A stretch of 64,000 nucleotides of DNA, taken from assembly GCA_015478895.1 (NCBI GenBank), contig JADMKK010000057.1, positions 62,001 through 126,000 on the forward strand. Direction: 5' to 3'. Below are positions 35,999 through 45,607 of this stretch, piece after piece (position 1 is the stretch's first letter; each line of letters begins with the position of its first letter). Source of the stretch: Comamonas sp. Its GTDB lineage: Bacteria > Pseudomonadota > Gammaproteobacteria > Burkholderiales > Burkholderiaceae_C. The notes below the pieces were generated by a model. That model did no database searches. It was not told the DNA's origin and worked only from the letters and a program-made list of their open reading frames with translations. A program made the translations under genes and the position numbers.

Positions 35999-38079
35999 CA
36001 GGAATGCAATTCCCCTTCCAGAAAGCGCAGCAAGCCACTGGCGCGACGTGTAGGCCGGGCAATGGCAGCGGTGAGCAGCGATGGGCTCTCTGCCATCAGC
36101 GTGAAATGGCTGCGCGCACGGGTAATGCCGGTGTAGACCAGTTCGCGCCCCAGCACCCCGCCGGCCTGCGCGGCCAGTACCAGCGCGGTGTGTTCGAACT
36201 CCGAGCCCTGGCTTTTGTGCACCGTCATGGCAAACGCGGTTTCCACGTGCGCCAGACGTGTCACGCTGACCGAGCGCAATTCCTGACCGTTCAGGAAATA
36301 CACCCTCAGCGCGTGGCCCGGTGCCGCGCTGGGCAAGGTCATGCCGATATCGCCATTGAACACGCCCAGCGCCGCATCGTTGCGCGTGACGATGACCGGG
36401 CGGCCGGCATACCACTCGCCCTCTTGCGCAATCACGCCTTGCGCCCGCAATGCCTGCACCACGGCCTGATTGAGCCCTGCCACACCCCACGCACCCTCAC
36501 GCACCGCGCACAGCAAGCGAAAGCGGTCAAACGCATGAATCACTTCACGCAGCCACGCACCGTGCGCAGTGGCCAGATCGGCGCTGTGCTGCACTTCGGG
36601 CCAGCGCTGCAAGGCCTGTACATAGGCACCGTAACCGGGCGCATCACCGCGCCCCTGCAAGGCCAGTGCATGCACATACGGCAAGCGGCCATCCTGGCGC
36701 AGCGCCACGGCGGCATGCCCGCCGGCCTGTGCCATACAGTCTTGCAGCACTTGCACACTGGCCTCCGCATCGCCAGCATTCACCGCGCTGGCCAGCGCTG
36801 CAATCGGCCCCTCAAAACGGCGGCTGGCGCGCAGCATCACCGTGTGCTGCGCCAATGCGGGTGCAGGCGGCGCCTGCCGGTACTGCGCAGGAATAGTTTC
36901 CCCGGCTACGCGCTGCACAAAGTCCACCGTCTGGGCGCCATAGCGACCGGCTTGTGCATCGCGACACAAGTCGCCCAGCACGGCCCCGGCTTCGACCGAG
37001 GCCAGCTGGTCTTTATCGCCTAACAACACCAGGCGCGCATGCGCTGGCAAGGCTTCGAGCAGGGCCGACATCATCTCCAGATGCACCATGGAGGCCTCGT
37101 CCACGATCATCACGTCCACATCCAGCGGACGGCCTGCATGAAAGCCCCAGTGCCGCGTGCCGGGGCGCGCACCCAGCAGCGCATGCAGCGTGCGCGCTGC
37201 GCCCACGCGCTTGACCAGCGCATTCAGGTCTAAACGCTCGCCGACGCTTTTTTGCAAGTCGGCCAGCGCGGTTTCAATCGATTGTTTGAGCCGCGCTGCG
37301 GCCTTACCGGTGGGTGCAGCCAGTGCCACACGCAGCTGATCAGCATCCGGCGCAGTGGCAAACAGCAGCGCCAGCAAACGTGCCGCCGTATAGGTTTTGC
37401 CCGTACCGGGCCCACCCGTGATAACGGAAAACCGGCCGCGCAGCGCCATGGCGCAGGCCACTTTTTGCCAGTTACAGGCTTCGGCTGATGGCGCAAACAA
37501 GGTGTCCAGCCACTGGCGTGCATCGGCTTCATTCAAGGTCTGCTGCGAGGCCTGGCTGCGCTCCAGAATGTGCTGCGCCACCACCCGTTCATAGTCCCAG
37601 TAGCGGCGCAAATACAGCAAAGGCTGCGCGGAGTCTGCAGCGGCAAGCACCAGCGGCTGCGCTTGGTCGGCCTGCTGCGGCGCCACACGCACCAGGGGGC
37701 TGCGCAGCAGGGCCTGCAGCCAATCGCTCAATTGCGTGGGCAGCTGTGCCCACACCGCTTGCAGCACGGGCAACTCCTGTGCCTCCCAGCCCAGCACCAC
37801 ATGCGGGGCATGCACCACATCGGCCAAGGGCAGGCAGCTGTGGCCGCGCCCCTCCATGTGTGCCAGCAAGGCTGCCGCCATCAATACACACGGGGCCACG
37901 CCCGCATCCTGCTCATGCACCCACACGGCCAATGCCACATCCAGACGGCGCAGCACGCCCACATCGGCCCAGTTTCGCAGCAGTTGCAGCGTGGTGCTGA
38001 CATTCAGCGGCGCAGGTTGCGCCCAGGCCGCCTCAAACATGTCCAGCGTGGCGTTATCCACAGAGCGTTTGCGAATCAT
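35998..38079 (-). CDS. recD: Exodeoxyribonuclease V alpha subunit RecD
   Basis: A 693-residue 5'-3' helicase subunit of RecBCD. The N-terminal RecD region is followed by Walker A TGGPGTGKTYTAARLL (about residues 221-236), VMIVDEASMVHLEM (motif II), LLGDKDQLASVEAG (motif III), and near the C-terminus AFAMTVHKSQGSEF and YTGITRAR (motifs V and VI). The start ATG overlaps the recB stop by four bases (38076-38079), indicating translational coupling. Length and motif order fit RecD rather than RecD2. Confidence 0.95.
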   Translation of the reverse strand: MIRKRSVDNATLDMFEAAWAQPAPLNVSTTLQLLRNWADVGVLRRLDVALAVWVHEQDAGVAPCVLMAAALLAHMEGRGHSCLPLADVVHAPHVVLGWEAQELPVLQAVWAQLPTQLSDWLQALLRSPLVRVAPQQADQAQPLVLAAADSAQPLLYLRRYWDYERVVAQHILERSQASQQTLNEADARQWLDTLFAPSAEACNWQKVACAMALRGRFSVITGGPGTGKTYTAARLLALLFATAPDADQLRVALAAPTGKAAARLKQSIETALADLQKSVGERLDLNALVKRVGAARTLHALLGARPGTRHWGFHAGRPLDVDVMIVDEASMVHLEMMSALLEALPAHARLVLLGDKDQLASVEAGAVLGDLCRDAQAGRYGAQTVDFVQRVAGETIPAQYRQAPPAPALAQHTVMLRASRRFEGPIAALASAVNAGDAEASVQVLQDCMAQAGGHAAVALRQDGRLPYVHALALQGRGDAPGYGAYVQALQRWPEVQHSADLATAHGAWLREVIHAFDRFRLLCAVREGAWGVAGLNQAVVQALRAQGVIAQEGEWYAGRPVIVTRNDAALGVFNGDIGMTLPSAAPGHALRVYFLNGQELRSVSVTRLAHVETAFAMTVHKSQGSEFEHTALVLAAQAGGVLGRELVYTGITRARSHFTLMAESPSLLTAAIARPTRRASGLLRFLEGELHS

Positions 38080-41000
38080 GCGGTTACCTCGTCCAGCAGT
38101 TGCTCCAGCGCATCCAGCACTGGCAGACAGGGCGGCACGTGGTGCACCCCACGCGCAGGGCTGTCCAGCCCACGCAAGAAAAAGTACAGCGCACCGCCCA
38201 GTTGCGCCTGGGGCGCATACGCATCACCCAAACGGCTTTGCAGCAGACGGTGCAGCGCCAGCATGTACAGCGCAGCCTGCACGTCATAGCGGTGCTGCAG
38301 CATGGCGTGCTCCAAGGCGGCATCGGTGTAGGCGCTGCCGTCCACCCCCAAGTGGTTGGTTTTGTAGTCCATCACCCAGTAGCGGCCTTCGTGCACCAGC
38401 ACCAGGTCGGCAAAACCCATCAACATGCCGTGCAGGCTGCGCTGCGGCAGCACAGGCCGTACTTGTCCCGGCAGAATGTGGGCGCGGCAAATGGCATCCA
38501 CCTTGTCGGCGGGCAACTGCGCCAGGGGCAGCCAAAATTCCATCTCTGGCAGGCGCGTGGCAATCTGGGCCAGGCTGCAATTGAGCAAGGGCAACTCCAG
38601 ATGCACGGCTTGCGCCAGCCATGCCACCACGTCAGCCCCTTCTTCAGCGCGCCCGGCGTGGTCACATCGTCGCAGCAAGCGCTCCGCCAGCAGGCCCTGC
38701 CCATCGGGCTGCAAAGCGAAGTCTTCGCCCTCCAGCCATTCAAGCTGGTCATGGATAAAGTTACCCACCAGCTCCCCCCGCTTGAAGCGGTGCCACACCG
38801 GCGCGCTGGCATCGGCTTTGAGCAGGCTGGCTCTGGCGGGCAGTACATCGGCGGCCATGTGCTCGTCATCGGCCGGGCGCATCGCCGAAACCGGCAGCAC
38901 CGCCCCGACTTTGCTGGCCGCGCCACGCACCAGTGCCGTAAAGCTGCCAATGCCCCAGGTGCGGTCAAAGTCGCCGGGGTAGGCGGCCGGGGTCTGCAAT
39001 GCCACGGGCGCATCCCGCGCCTGCAAGCTGCTGCAGGCCACGGGCAATAGCAAGCGCTGTACCTGCACATGCGGGCATGCGGACATTAACCCCTGCAAAG
39101 CCTTCCACCACTGCACTGCATTGGCCGCCTCGCCACCATTGAGCAGATAGCCGCTGGCGCCTTGGTGGTTCACGCATTGTCTGGAGTTGCCCTTGCTCAG
39201 CGCCCCCATACCCACCCACAGCGCATGGCGCGGGCGTGTGAGCGCTACGTACAGCAGACGCAGGTCTTCGCGCAGGCGGTCGGTGTCGGCCTGCGCCAAT
39301 GCCTCGGCACTGGGCGAGAGTTGCAGCTGTTTGCTGCCATCGGCCTGCGGTACCCGCACCCAGTCGTCGCTGTAGGTGCGAAAGTCCGCCGCGAAAGGCA
39401 AAAACACGATGGGGTACTCCAGGCCTTTGCTCTTGTGCACGGTGACGATCTTGACCAGATCCGCATCGCTTTCCAGCCGCACTACCTGCTCTTCCGAGCC
39501 TGCTCCGGGCTCTTGCACCTGCATCCCCAGCCAGCGAATGACCGCCTGCTCTCCCTCCAGCGTGGCGCTGGCGTTTTGCAGCAACTCGGCCAGGTGCAGA
39601 AAGTTGGTCAGGCGGCGCTCCCCGCCCACCTCGCTGAGCCAGCGGGCAGGCAGATCCATGCGGTGCAAGGTCTGGCGCAACATGGCCAAAACGCCTTGGC
39701 GCTGCCATACGCCATGCAGCTTGGCCAGCAGGGCGCTGTGGGCATCGAAGGCCTCGTCATCGCTGGCCAGCCAGGCCAGCTCCTCCAGGCTCAAACCCAT
39801 CATGCTGGTGGCCAAGCCAGCACGTACGGCGCGCACATCCAGCGGCGCGACCACGGCGCGCAGCCAGTAGACCAAGTCCTGCGCTTCAGCGCTGGCAAAC
39901 ACCGATTCCTGGTCAGACAGATACACCGATGCCACGCCCCGGCGCTGCAACTGGCGGCGCACGGTGGCCGCCTCGCGGCCATTGCGCACCAGCACCGCCA
40001 TATCGCAGGGGCGCACGCGCTGCAGGGCTTGGCCGGATTGCGCAAAGCCCACTTGCCCATCGTTGAGCCATTGCACGATCTGCTCGGCACAGGCTTGGGC
40101 CATGTGCTGGCGCAGGGTCTCGGCATTCACGGCTTCGCCTTGTTCGTCGTGCCACCACACTTGCATGGCAGGCACGGCCTGGCCTTGGCGGCTCAGGAGT
40201 TCTGCGCGCCCCTGGGCGCGCACCGCATCAAAGGGCAGAGGGTTGTCGGCCTGCCCATCAGAACCTTGGCGAAACATGAAGGCACCCACACCGGCACGTT
40301 GCTCGGCCTGCACAAACCACTGGTTGACGGCCTGTACCACGCCTTCGGTGGAGCGGTAATTGGTCTCCAGCACATAGTGGCGGCCTTCTGTGGCCTGCCG
40401 CGCGCGCAGGTAGCTGTAAATGTCGGCACCGCGAAAGCCGTAAATCGATTGTTTGGGGTCGCCAATCAGCAGCAAAGCGCTGTGCGGGTCGTTGTCTGCC
40501 GTGCGGTAAATGCGGTCAAACAAGCGGTATTGCAGCGGCGAGGTGTCCTGAAACTCATCAATCAGCGCCACGGGGTACTGCGCCAGAATGCTGGCGCGCA
40601 AGTTGGCACCGTTGTCACCGGCCAGCGCCACATCCAGACGCTGCAACATGTCGGCAAAGCCAAAGGTGCCCGCCTGGCGCTTGAGCCACTGCATGCGCTG
40701 CTGCACTTGCGCAGCCGCGTGCAAACGCATGGCCACAGACGGCTGGGGCAGTTGCTCCAGCGCCACCAGCAATTGCTGCAACTGCGCCAGCTCTTGCGGC
40801 AGCAGCACATCCATGGTCGAGCCCTTGCAGGCCTCGGCAATGCCTTCTGGGCTCAGGCGATGGCGTGCGGCCTCGGTCAGCGCCAAGGGGGTGTGCAGGG
40901 GGTCTTGCGCCCAAGCTTTGAGCGCATTGAGCCAGCCGGTGTAACGCGCGGGCTGCAGCTTGCGCTTGTCCCACAGATGGGCTTGGCCATCAAGCTGCGC

Positions 41001-41768
41001 ATCCAGCCAATGCTGCAATCGCGCGGCTTTATTTGCCCAGCCTTGCGCCAAGGCCAGCACCGAGCTTTCATGCGCTTGCAGGGCGCTTTCCACGCACTGC
41101 GCCAGCGTGCCTTCGCCATGAGCCGCGTCGATGCTGTCACGGCTCAGCCGCTGCACATCGGCCACCAAGGCGTTGAGGTTTTTCCAGACCTTCAGCACCG
41201 CGTCCAAGACTTCGCCTTGCAGCGGATAGCACTGCTGGCGCCAGTAGTCCTGCGCGGCATCCAGCAGGCGCTGGCCTTCATCGCTCTCCAGTTCCTCATC
41301 AAACAGATTGCCGCTGTCAAACGCATGCTCACGCAGCATGCGCTGGCACCAGGCGTCGATGGTGAAGATGGCCGCATCGTCCATGCACTCCGCCGCCATG
41401 GCCAGGCGCCATGCAGCTTGTTCGCGCTCCACACCTTGCGCGTACTGCGCTACCAAATCCAACAGAAACGCGTCCGGCTTTTCTTTGTCATTGGCAGGGG
41501 GCAGGCCTCGAAAACATGCCACTGCTTGTACCAAGCGCTGACGGATACGGTCTGACAACTCACGCGTGGCAGCACGCGTGAACGTCATCACCAGAATATC
41601 GGGCGGCATCAGCGGTTTTTCAAACGCGTGCGCGCCGCCATGGCCGAGCACCAGCCGCAGATACAGCGCGGCAATTGTCCAGGTTTTTCCGGTGCCTGCG
41701 CTGGCCTCAATCAAGCGGCTGCCATGCAGCGGAAATTGTTCTGCCCGCAAAACGTGGCGCTGTGTCAT
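38076..41768 (-). CDS. recB: Exodeoxyribonuclease V beta subunit RecB
   Basis: A 1230-residue helicase-nuclease that unwinds double-strand ends 3'-5' and loads RecA. Walker A is IEASAGTGKTWTIAAL (residues 20-35), motif II LIDEFQDTSPLQYRLF, motif III IGDPKQSIYGFRGADI, motif V TVHKSKGLEYPIVFLP. The C-terminal RecB nuclease core has 'YWVMDYKTNHLG' (the DYK motif). Length agrees with the family (E. coli 1180). It overlaps recC by four bases at its start and recD by four at its end, forming one operon. Confidence 0.97.
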   Translation of the reverse strand: MTQRHVLRAEQFPLHGSRLIEASAGTGKTWTIAALYLRLVLGHGGAHAFEKPLMPPDILVMTFTRAATRELSDRIRQRLVQAVACFRGLPPANDKEKPDAFLLDLVAQYAQGVEREQAAWRLAMAAECMDDAAIFTIDAWCQRMLREHAFDSGNLFDEELESDEGQRLLDAAQDYWRQQCYPLQGEVLDAVLKVWKNLNALVADVQRLSRDSIDAAHGEGTLAQCVESALQAHESSVLALAQGWANKAARLQHWLDAQLDGQAHLWDKRKLQPARYTGWLNALKAWAQDPLHTPLALTEAARHRLSPEGIAEACKGSTMDVLLPQELAQLQQLLVALEQLPQPSVAMRLHAAAQVQQRMQWLKRQAGTFGFADMLQRLDVALAGDNGANLRASILAQYPVALIDEFQDTSPLQYRLFDRIYRTADNDPHSALLLIGDPKQSIYGFRGADIYSYLRARQATEGRHYVLETNYRSTEGVVQAVNQWFVQAEQRAGVGAFMFRQGSDGQADNPLPFDAVRAQGRAELLSRQGQAVPAMQVWWHDEQGEAVNAETLRQHMAQACAEQIVQWLNDGQVGFAQSGQALQRVRPCDMAVLVRNGREAATVRRQLQRRGVASVYLSDQESVFASAEAQDLVYWLRAVVAPLDVRAVRAGLATSMMGLSLEELAWLASDDEAFDAHSALLAKLHGVWQRQGVLAMLRQTLHRMDLPARWLSEVGGERRLTNFLHLAELLQNASATLEGEQAVIRWLGMQVQEPGAGSEEQVVRLESDADLVKIVTVHKSKGLEYPIVFLPFAADFRTYSDDWVRVPQADGSKQLQLSPSAEALAQADTDRLREDLRLLYVALTRPRHALWVGMGALSKGNSRQCVNHQGASGYLLNGGEAANAVQWWKALQGLMSACPHVQVQRLLLPVACSSLQARDAPVALQTPAAYPGDFDRTWGIGSFTALVRGAASKVGAVLPVSAMRPADDEHMAADVLPARASLLKADASAPVWHRFKRGELVGNFIHDQLEWLEGEDFALQPDGQGLLAERLLRRCDHAGRAEEGADVVAWLAQAVHLELPLLNCSLAQIATRLPEMEFWLPLAQLPADKVDAICRAHILPGQVRPVLPQRSLHGMLMGFADLVLVHEGRYWVMDYKTNHLGVDGSAYTDAALEHAMLQHRYDVQAALYMLALHRLLQSRLGDAYAPQAQLGGALYFFLRGLDSPARGVHHVPPCLPVLDALEQLLDEVTA

Positions 41769-44700
41769 TGCTCATCTCCTGTCGCAGCATCGCGGCCCCA
41801 TTCGACCACCACCACGCTGCTGTCGCACCACGCATGCAGGGGTGCATACACCACCTGCGCCAGCTCCATCAACTGCCCATCTGCCACCAGCGACTCATAG
41901 TCGGGAAACACGCGCTGCCACGTGATGTCTTCACACTCGCCACGGCGGTTAAAGCCGCCTTGGTAGGCCGCCGTGGCACCCACCAAATCGTCCTGCGCCG
42001 CAGCCAGTGCAGTTTTGTGCGGCAAGGGCAGCGGCTGCTGCTGGCCGTGCAACCACACTTGCAGCAAGTCGTTCAGTGCCGTGCGTGCGGCATCGGGCTC
42101 CATCGGCTGAATGTGCAGACAGGCGTCGCGCCCTACCACCATGCCCTGCACTTCCAGGCCACAGGCAGCGGCCACCAGACTGCGCACATAGACGGGCAGC
42201 AAGCGGTCGCGCCGCACTTGGCTTTTGGGCGTAAGCACATCGCGGGGATCCAGCAGCACCCAGGTGGGCAGCACGCCCGGGGCATTACCGGGGGGCAGCC
42301 ACAGCTGATCGAGCCAGTCTTCCAGCACCACGCCCGCATGCGACCAGTGCAAACGCTCGCGCTCTGCAGGCAGGGGGTAATCCTGGCGCACCTGCTGCCA
42401 TGCTTTGAGCCCCGGCAGCAGCGTCGCCTGCAGTTGCTGCGCCTCGCGCTGGCCCAGGCCGGCCAACGGCAAACGCCCTGCGCGCTGCAGGCTGTGAATG
42501 CGGCTTTGCAGCAACTGCGCGGCCACGTCGCCCGCGCCCCAAGGGGCAGATTGCTGCTCCCAGTCGGTGACAAAGCTTTGCTGCAGCTCCTGCACCAGGC
42601 CATACGCGCGCAAACCGTCGAGCTGGAACATTTCTGCGTCTTCCACCACGCTGTCTTCCACCTCAAAGTGCACGCTCAGGCGCTGGCGAAAAAACGCCTT
42701 GGCCGGGTGCCGCACAAACTGCGTCAGCTGCGCCACGGTCAGCGGCACTTGTGAATCGGGCACAAAGGCGGGCATGGCATGCCCAGCCGATGCCAGCGCC
42801 TGCGCGGTGTGCGCAGCGCGCCATTCGCTGGCATAGGTGCGCAGCGCACTGTCCGCCTCAAAGTAGCGACGGCTGAACGGTTGTAGCGGGTGGTGCCAGG
42901 TGCGTTCGCGCAGAAGATCGTTCTCGCCACACCAGCCTGCCGACAAATACTCACGCAGCTGCGACACCAGCACCGAGGCCGGTTGCTCACTGTTGTCGCG
43001 CACATGGTGACCGGCCCAGCTGATGTACAGCGCACGCCGTGCGGACAACAGCGCTTCGAGCATGAGCTGGCGGTCATGGTCGCGCCGCGCACGGTCACCG
43101 GGGCGGTACTGGCCGCTTTGCTGCATCAAATCAAAGTCGTTGCGCGTGGCACGGCGCGGGTAGTCGCCATCGTTCATGCCCAGCAGGCACACCACTTCAA
43201 ATGGAATGGCACGCATGGGCATGGGCGTGGCAAACGTCACGCCACCTGCGCGAAAACGCTGTTCCAGCGTGGGTTGCTCCAGCGCCTGCAACCACGCCTC
43301 TTGCGCCACGGCCAAAGGAATGGTTTGGGCGTAACTGGCTTGCTCACAGGCCTCCAGCCAGCGTTCCAAGGATTTGTCCAGGCCATCGAGCAATGCACGC
43401 TCGACCTCATCTTGCGGGGCGAACATGTCATGCGCCAGTTGGCGCAGGCGCTGTGCCCAGACCGTGGGTGCGGCATCTTGCAAGGCTTCATCCCACCAGC
43501 GCATCAGGCGCTCCAGCACGGCCGCCAGCACACCCGCCAGCTCAGCATCGAGGCCGCCGACTTCGTCATACGGCTCAATCTCGCCCCAGGCGGCAGAGTG
43601 CTGCACGCCTTGCGCACCGGCCATGCTGCGGCTGCCGGTGGCGTAGCCCAGCAGCATGCGGCGCAGGCCAAACCATGCGCTGTTGCGCTCACCACAAGCA
43701 TGCAGGCCCAGACTGCCGCGCTGCTGTGCGTTCAGGCCCCAGCGAATGCCAGCACCGGCCATCCATTGCGTCAGTTGCGGCACATCTTCAGGCGCCAGGC
43801 CAAAACGCGCCGCCACGGCGGGCACGTCCAGCAGATCAACCAGCTCACTCAAGCGGCAGCGCTGCTGCGGCAGGCACAGCAACCACTGCAGCGCCACCAC
43901 CATGGGGCTGGAGGCACGCGCATTCAGGTCGGCAATATCGAACGGAATGTAGCGGGAATCCGTGCGGCCGTACTGGCCAAACACAGCGCGGATCGACGGC
44001 GCGGCTTTCTGGATATCAGGCAGCATCACGATCACATCACGCGGGTGCAAGGGCGCTTGGCCCTCTGCCACCGGCTGGGCCAGCATATGCAGCAACTGGT
44101 CGTGCAGCACCTCCAGCTCACGCACCAGACTGTGGGCACTGTGAAAGACGATGGAGTGGTCGCTGGCCGCAATGCGGTGCGCGGCCTGCAGCGTGCGCGG
44201 GTGCTCGTTCAACGGCAGTAAATCGCGAATGCTGCGCTGCACCTGTTGCAGCAGCGTGCCCTCATCCGCAGGCGCGTCATCAAACAAATCCACGCGCGGC
44301 CAGACCACCGGATTGGCGGTGGCATGCGTGTTGTCAAATTCATCGAGCAAGCGCACATAGTCGCGGCTCTGGCGGCCCCATGCAGCCAGCAAAGGGTGGG
44401 CGTGGGCATGCATGGATTCCAGCGGCACCAGCGTCAAATCCTGGCCATTGCGCAGCGGCTGGCGGCGGCGCTGCATGCGCAGCAAGTCTCGCCCATCAAT
44501 GGCATCGGCCCAGTGGTAGCGGCAAGGGTTGGGCACCGCCAGCACCACCTGACAGTGGCGCGACAACGCATCCATGAACCCCAGCATGGCCAACGGCACA
44601 TGGCTCAGGCCAAACAGCACCACACGGCGCGGCACTGCCACCGTGCCGGGCTCTGCATCGCGCAAGCGCTGCATCACTTTTTGGCGCAACGCCGTGCGCG

Positions 44701-45295
44701 TGGCGGCCTTTTCTTCGGGCGTTAAATCCAGCAACACGGCACGCCAAAGGTTGGGCTGCCAGATTTGGCCGGTGGGCACCAGTTGGTCCGGCTGGCCGGG
44801 CTGCGTGAGCACATCGCGCCCGCTTTCCCAAGCGTTGAGCCAGTCGCCACGGTAGATTTGGTACTGGTCAAACAGGTCGGCCAGACGCTCGGCCAGTTGC
44901 AGCAGCCGCTCAGATTCACCGGGGCGCAAAAAGTTGGCAATCGGTGCAAAGGCTTCGTCGTGCAGGCACTCCGGCAACAGGCGCATCAAGCGCCACGTGA
45001 GCGGAATTTTCTCCAGCGGCGAAGACGGAGGCACCTCATTTTTGCCCAGCACCTGGCGGTAAGTGCGCCAGACAAAACGTGCCGGCAGCTCCACCTTGGC
45101 GGCGGCGCACACGCCCAATTGCTCGGCCATGCGCATCTTGAACCATTCGGCCGTGCCGTTGCTTTGCACGAGGATGTGCTCTTGCTCCAGCGGCTCCAAG
45201 GGATGGCCCTCGAACCACGCCATCAGTGTGTCTGCCAGTGTTTCGGTGCAGTTGCCGTGCAGGGCCACCAAGCCCGGTGCGATGGAGGTTGCCAA
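41765..45295 (-). CDS. recC: Exodeoxyribonuclease V gamma subunit RecC
   Basis: About 1176 residues. RecC recognises Chi and is an inactive helicase-nuclease relative. Seen: 'APGLVALHGN' at the N-terminus, EHILVQSNGTAEWFKM, 'PARFVWRTYRQVLG', later VCLLGMNDGDYPRRATRNDFDLM and ISWAGHHVRDN, all typical RecC blocks. No ATG fits. I choose TTG 45295 because GAGGGAGAGGG lies just upstream and because it gives the usual short N-terminus; a longer TTG frame from 45367 extends into the repeat-bearing gap. First gene of the recCBD operon, divergent from the malonyl-CoA decarboxylase gene. Confidence 0.93.
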   Translation of the reverse strand: MATSIAPGLVALHGNCTETLADTLMAWFEGHPLEPLEQEHILVQSNGTAEWFKMRMAEQLGVCAAAKVELPARFVWRTYRQVLGKNEVPPSSPLEKIPLTWRLMRLLPECLHDEAFAPIANFLRPGESERLLQLAERLADLFDQYQIYRGDWLNAWESGRDVLTQPGQPDQLVPTGQIWQPNLWRAVLLDLTPEEKAATRTALRQKVMQRLRDAEPGTVAVPRRVVLFGLSHVPLAMLGFMDALSRHCQVVLAVPNPCRYHWADAIDGRDLLRMQRRRQPLRNGQDLTLVPLESMHAHAHPLLAAWGRQSRDYVRLLDEFDNTHATANPVVWPRVDLFDDAPADEGTLLQQVQRSIRDLLPLNEHPRTLQAAHRIAASDHSIVFHSAHSLVRELEVLHDQLLHMLAQPVAEGQAPLHPRDVIVMLPDIQKAAPSIRAVFGQYGRTDSRYIPFDIADLNARASSPMVVALQWLLCLPQQRCRLSELVDLLDVPAVAARFGLAPEDVPQLTQWMAGAGIRWGLNAQQRGSLGLHACGERNSAWFGLRRMLLGYATGSRSMAGAQGVQHSAAWGEIEPYDEVGGLDAELAGVLAAVLERLMRWWDEALQDAAPTVWAQRLRQLAHDMFAPQDEVERALLDGLDKSLERWLEACEQASYAQTIPLAVAQEAWLQALEQPTLEQRFRAGGVTFATPMPMRAIPFEVVCLLGMNDGDYPRRATRNDFDLMQQSGQYRPGDRARRDHDRQLMLEALLSARRALYISWAGHHVRDNSEQPASVLVSQLREYLSAGWCGENDLLRERTWHHPLQPFSRRYFEADSALRTYASEWRAAHTAQALASAGHAMPAFVPDSQVPLTVAQLTQFVRHPAKAFFRQRLSVHFEVEDSVVEDAEMFQLDGLRAYGLVQELQQSFVTDWEQQSAPWGAGDVAAQLLQSRIHSLQRAGRLPLAGLGQREAQQLQATLLPGLKAWQQVRQDYPLPAERERLHWSHAGVVLEDWLDQLWLPPGNAPGVLPTWVLLDPRDVLTPKSQVRRDRLLPVYVRSLVAAACGLEVQGMVVGRDACLHIQPMEPDAARTALNDLLQVWLHGQQQPLPLPHKTALAAAQDDLVGATAAYQGGFNRRGECEDITWQRVFPDYESLVADGQLMELAQVVYAPLHAWCDSSVVVVEWGRDAATGDEQ

Positions 45296-45607
45296 AGAAC
45301 CCTCTCCCTCTTGTTTTGTTAGATGCGCGAATGCTGCAAGACTGCCACGCCTGCGATAGCCGAGCAAACGTAATGAAGTCTTGCTAATTTAAAAAGAGGA
45401 GCAGCCTGCCTTTTGATTTCAACGACTTCAACATGCATTAGCAATCAAATCGTTCATTAGCAACGGCTAAATGCTCTCATTTTCAATATATTCATGGTGA
45501 GCCTGCGCACAAAGTCAAGCATGTGGCTGATAGGCAGCGGGCTGGCTGCAGCCTAAGATTCAGCGTAATTTTCAGCACAAAAAATTCACCCAAAGAGCAC
45601 CCAGTTT
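45296..45607. other. Intergenic region between divergent recC and malonyl-CoA decarboxylase genes, with a decayed repeat
   Basis: This 312-base gap should contain the divergent promoters. It is more AT-rich than its surroundings. The segment 45396-45478 begins AAAAAGAGGAGCAGCCTGCC and ends GGCTAAATGCTCTCATTTTC, resembling the ends of the R2 repeat, with CATTAGCAA occurring twice inside. I see no gene. Confidence 0.5.

Noticed and set aside
39162-41555. 797-codon plus-strand open frame antisense to recB
   Set aside because: Composition shadow of a GC-rich gene; no family features; recB on the other strand is unambiguous.
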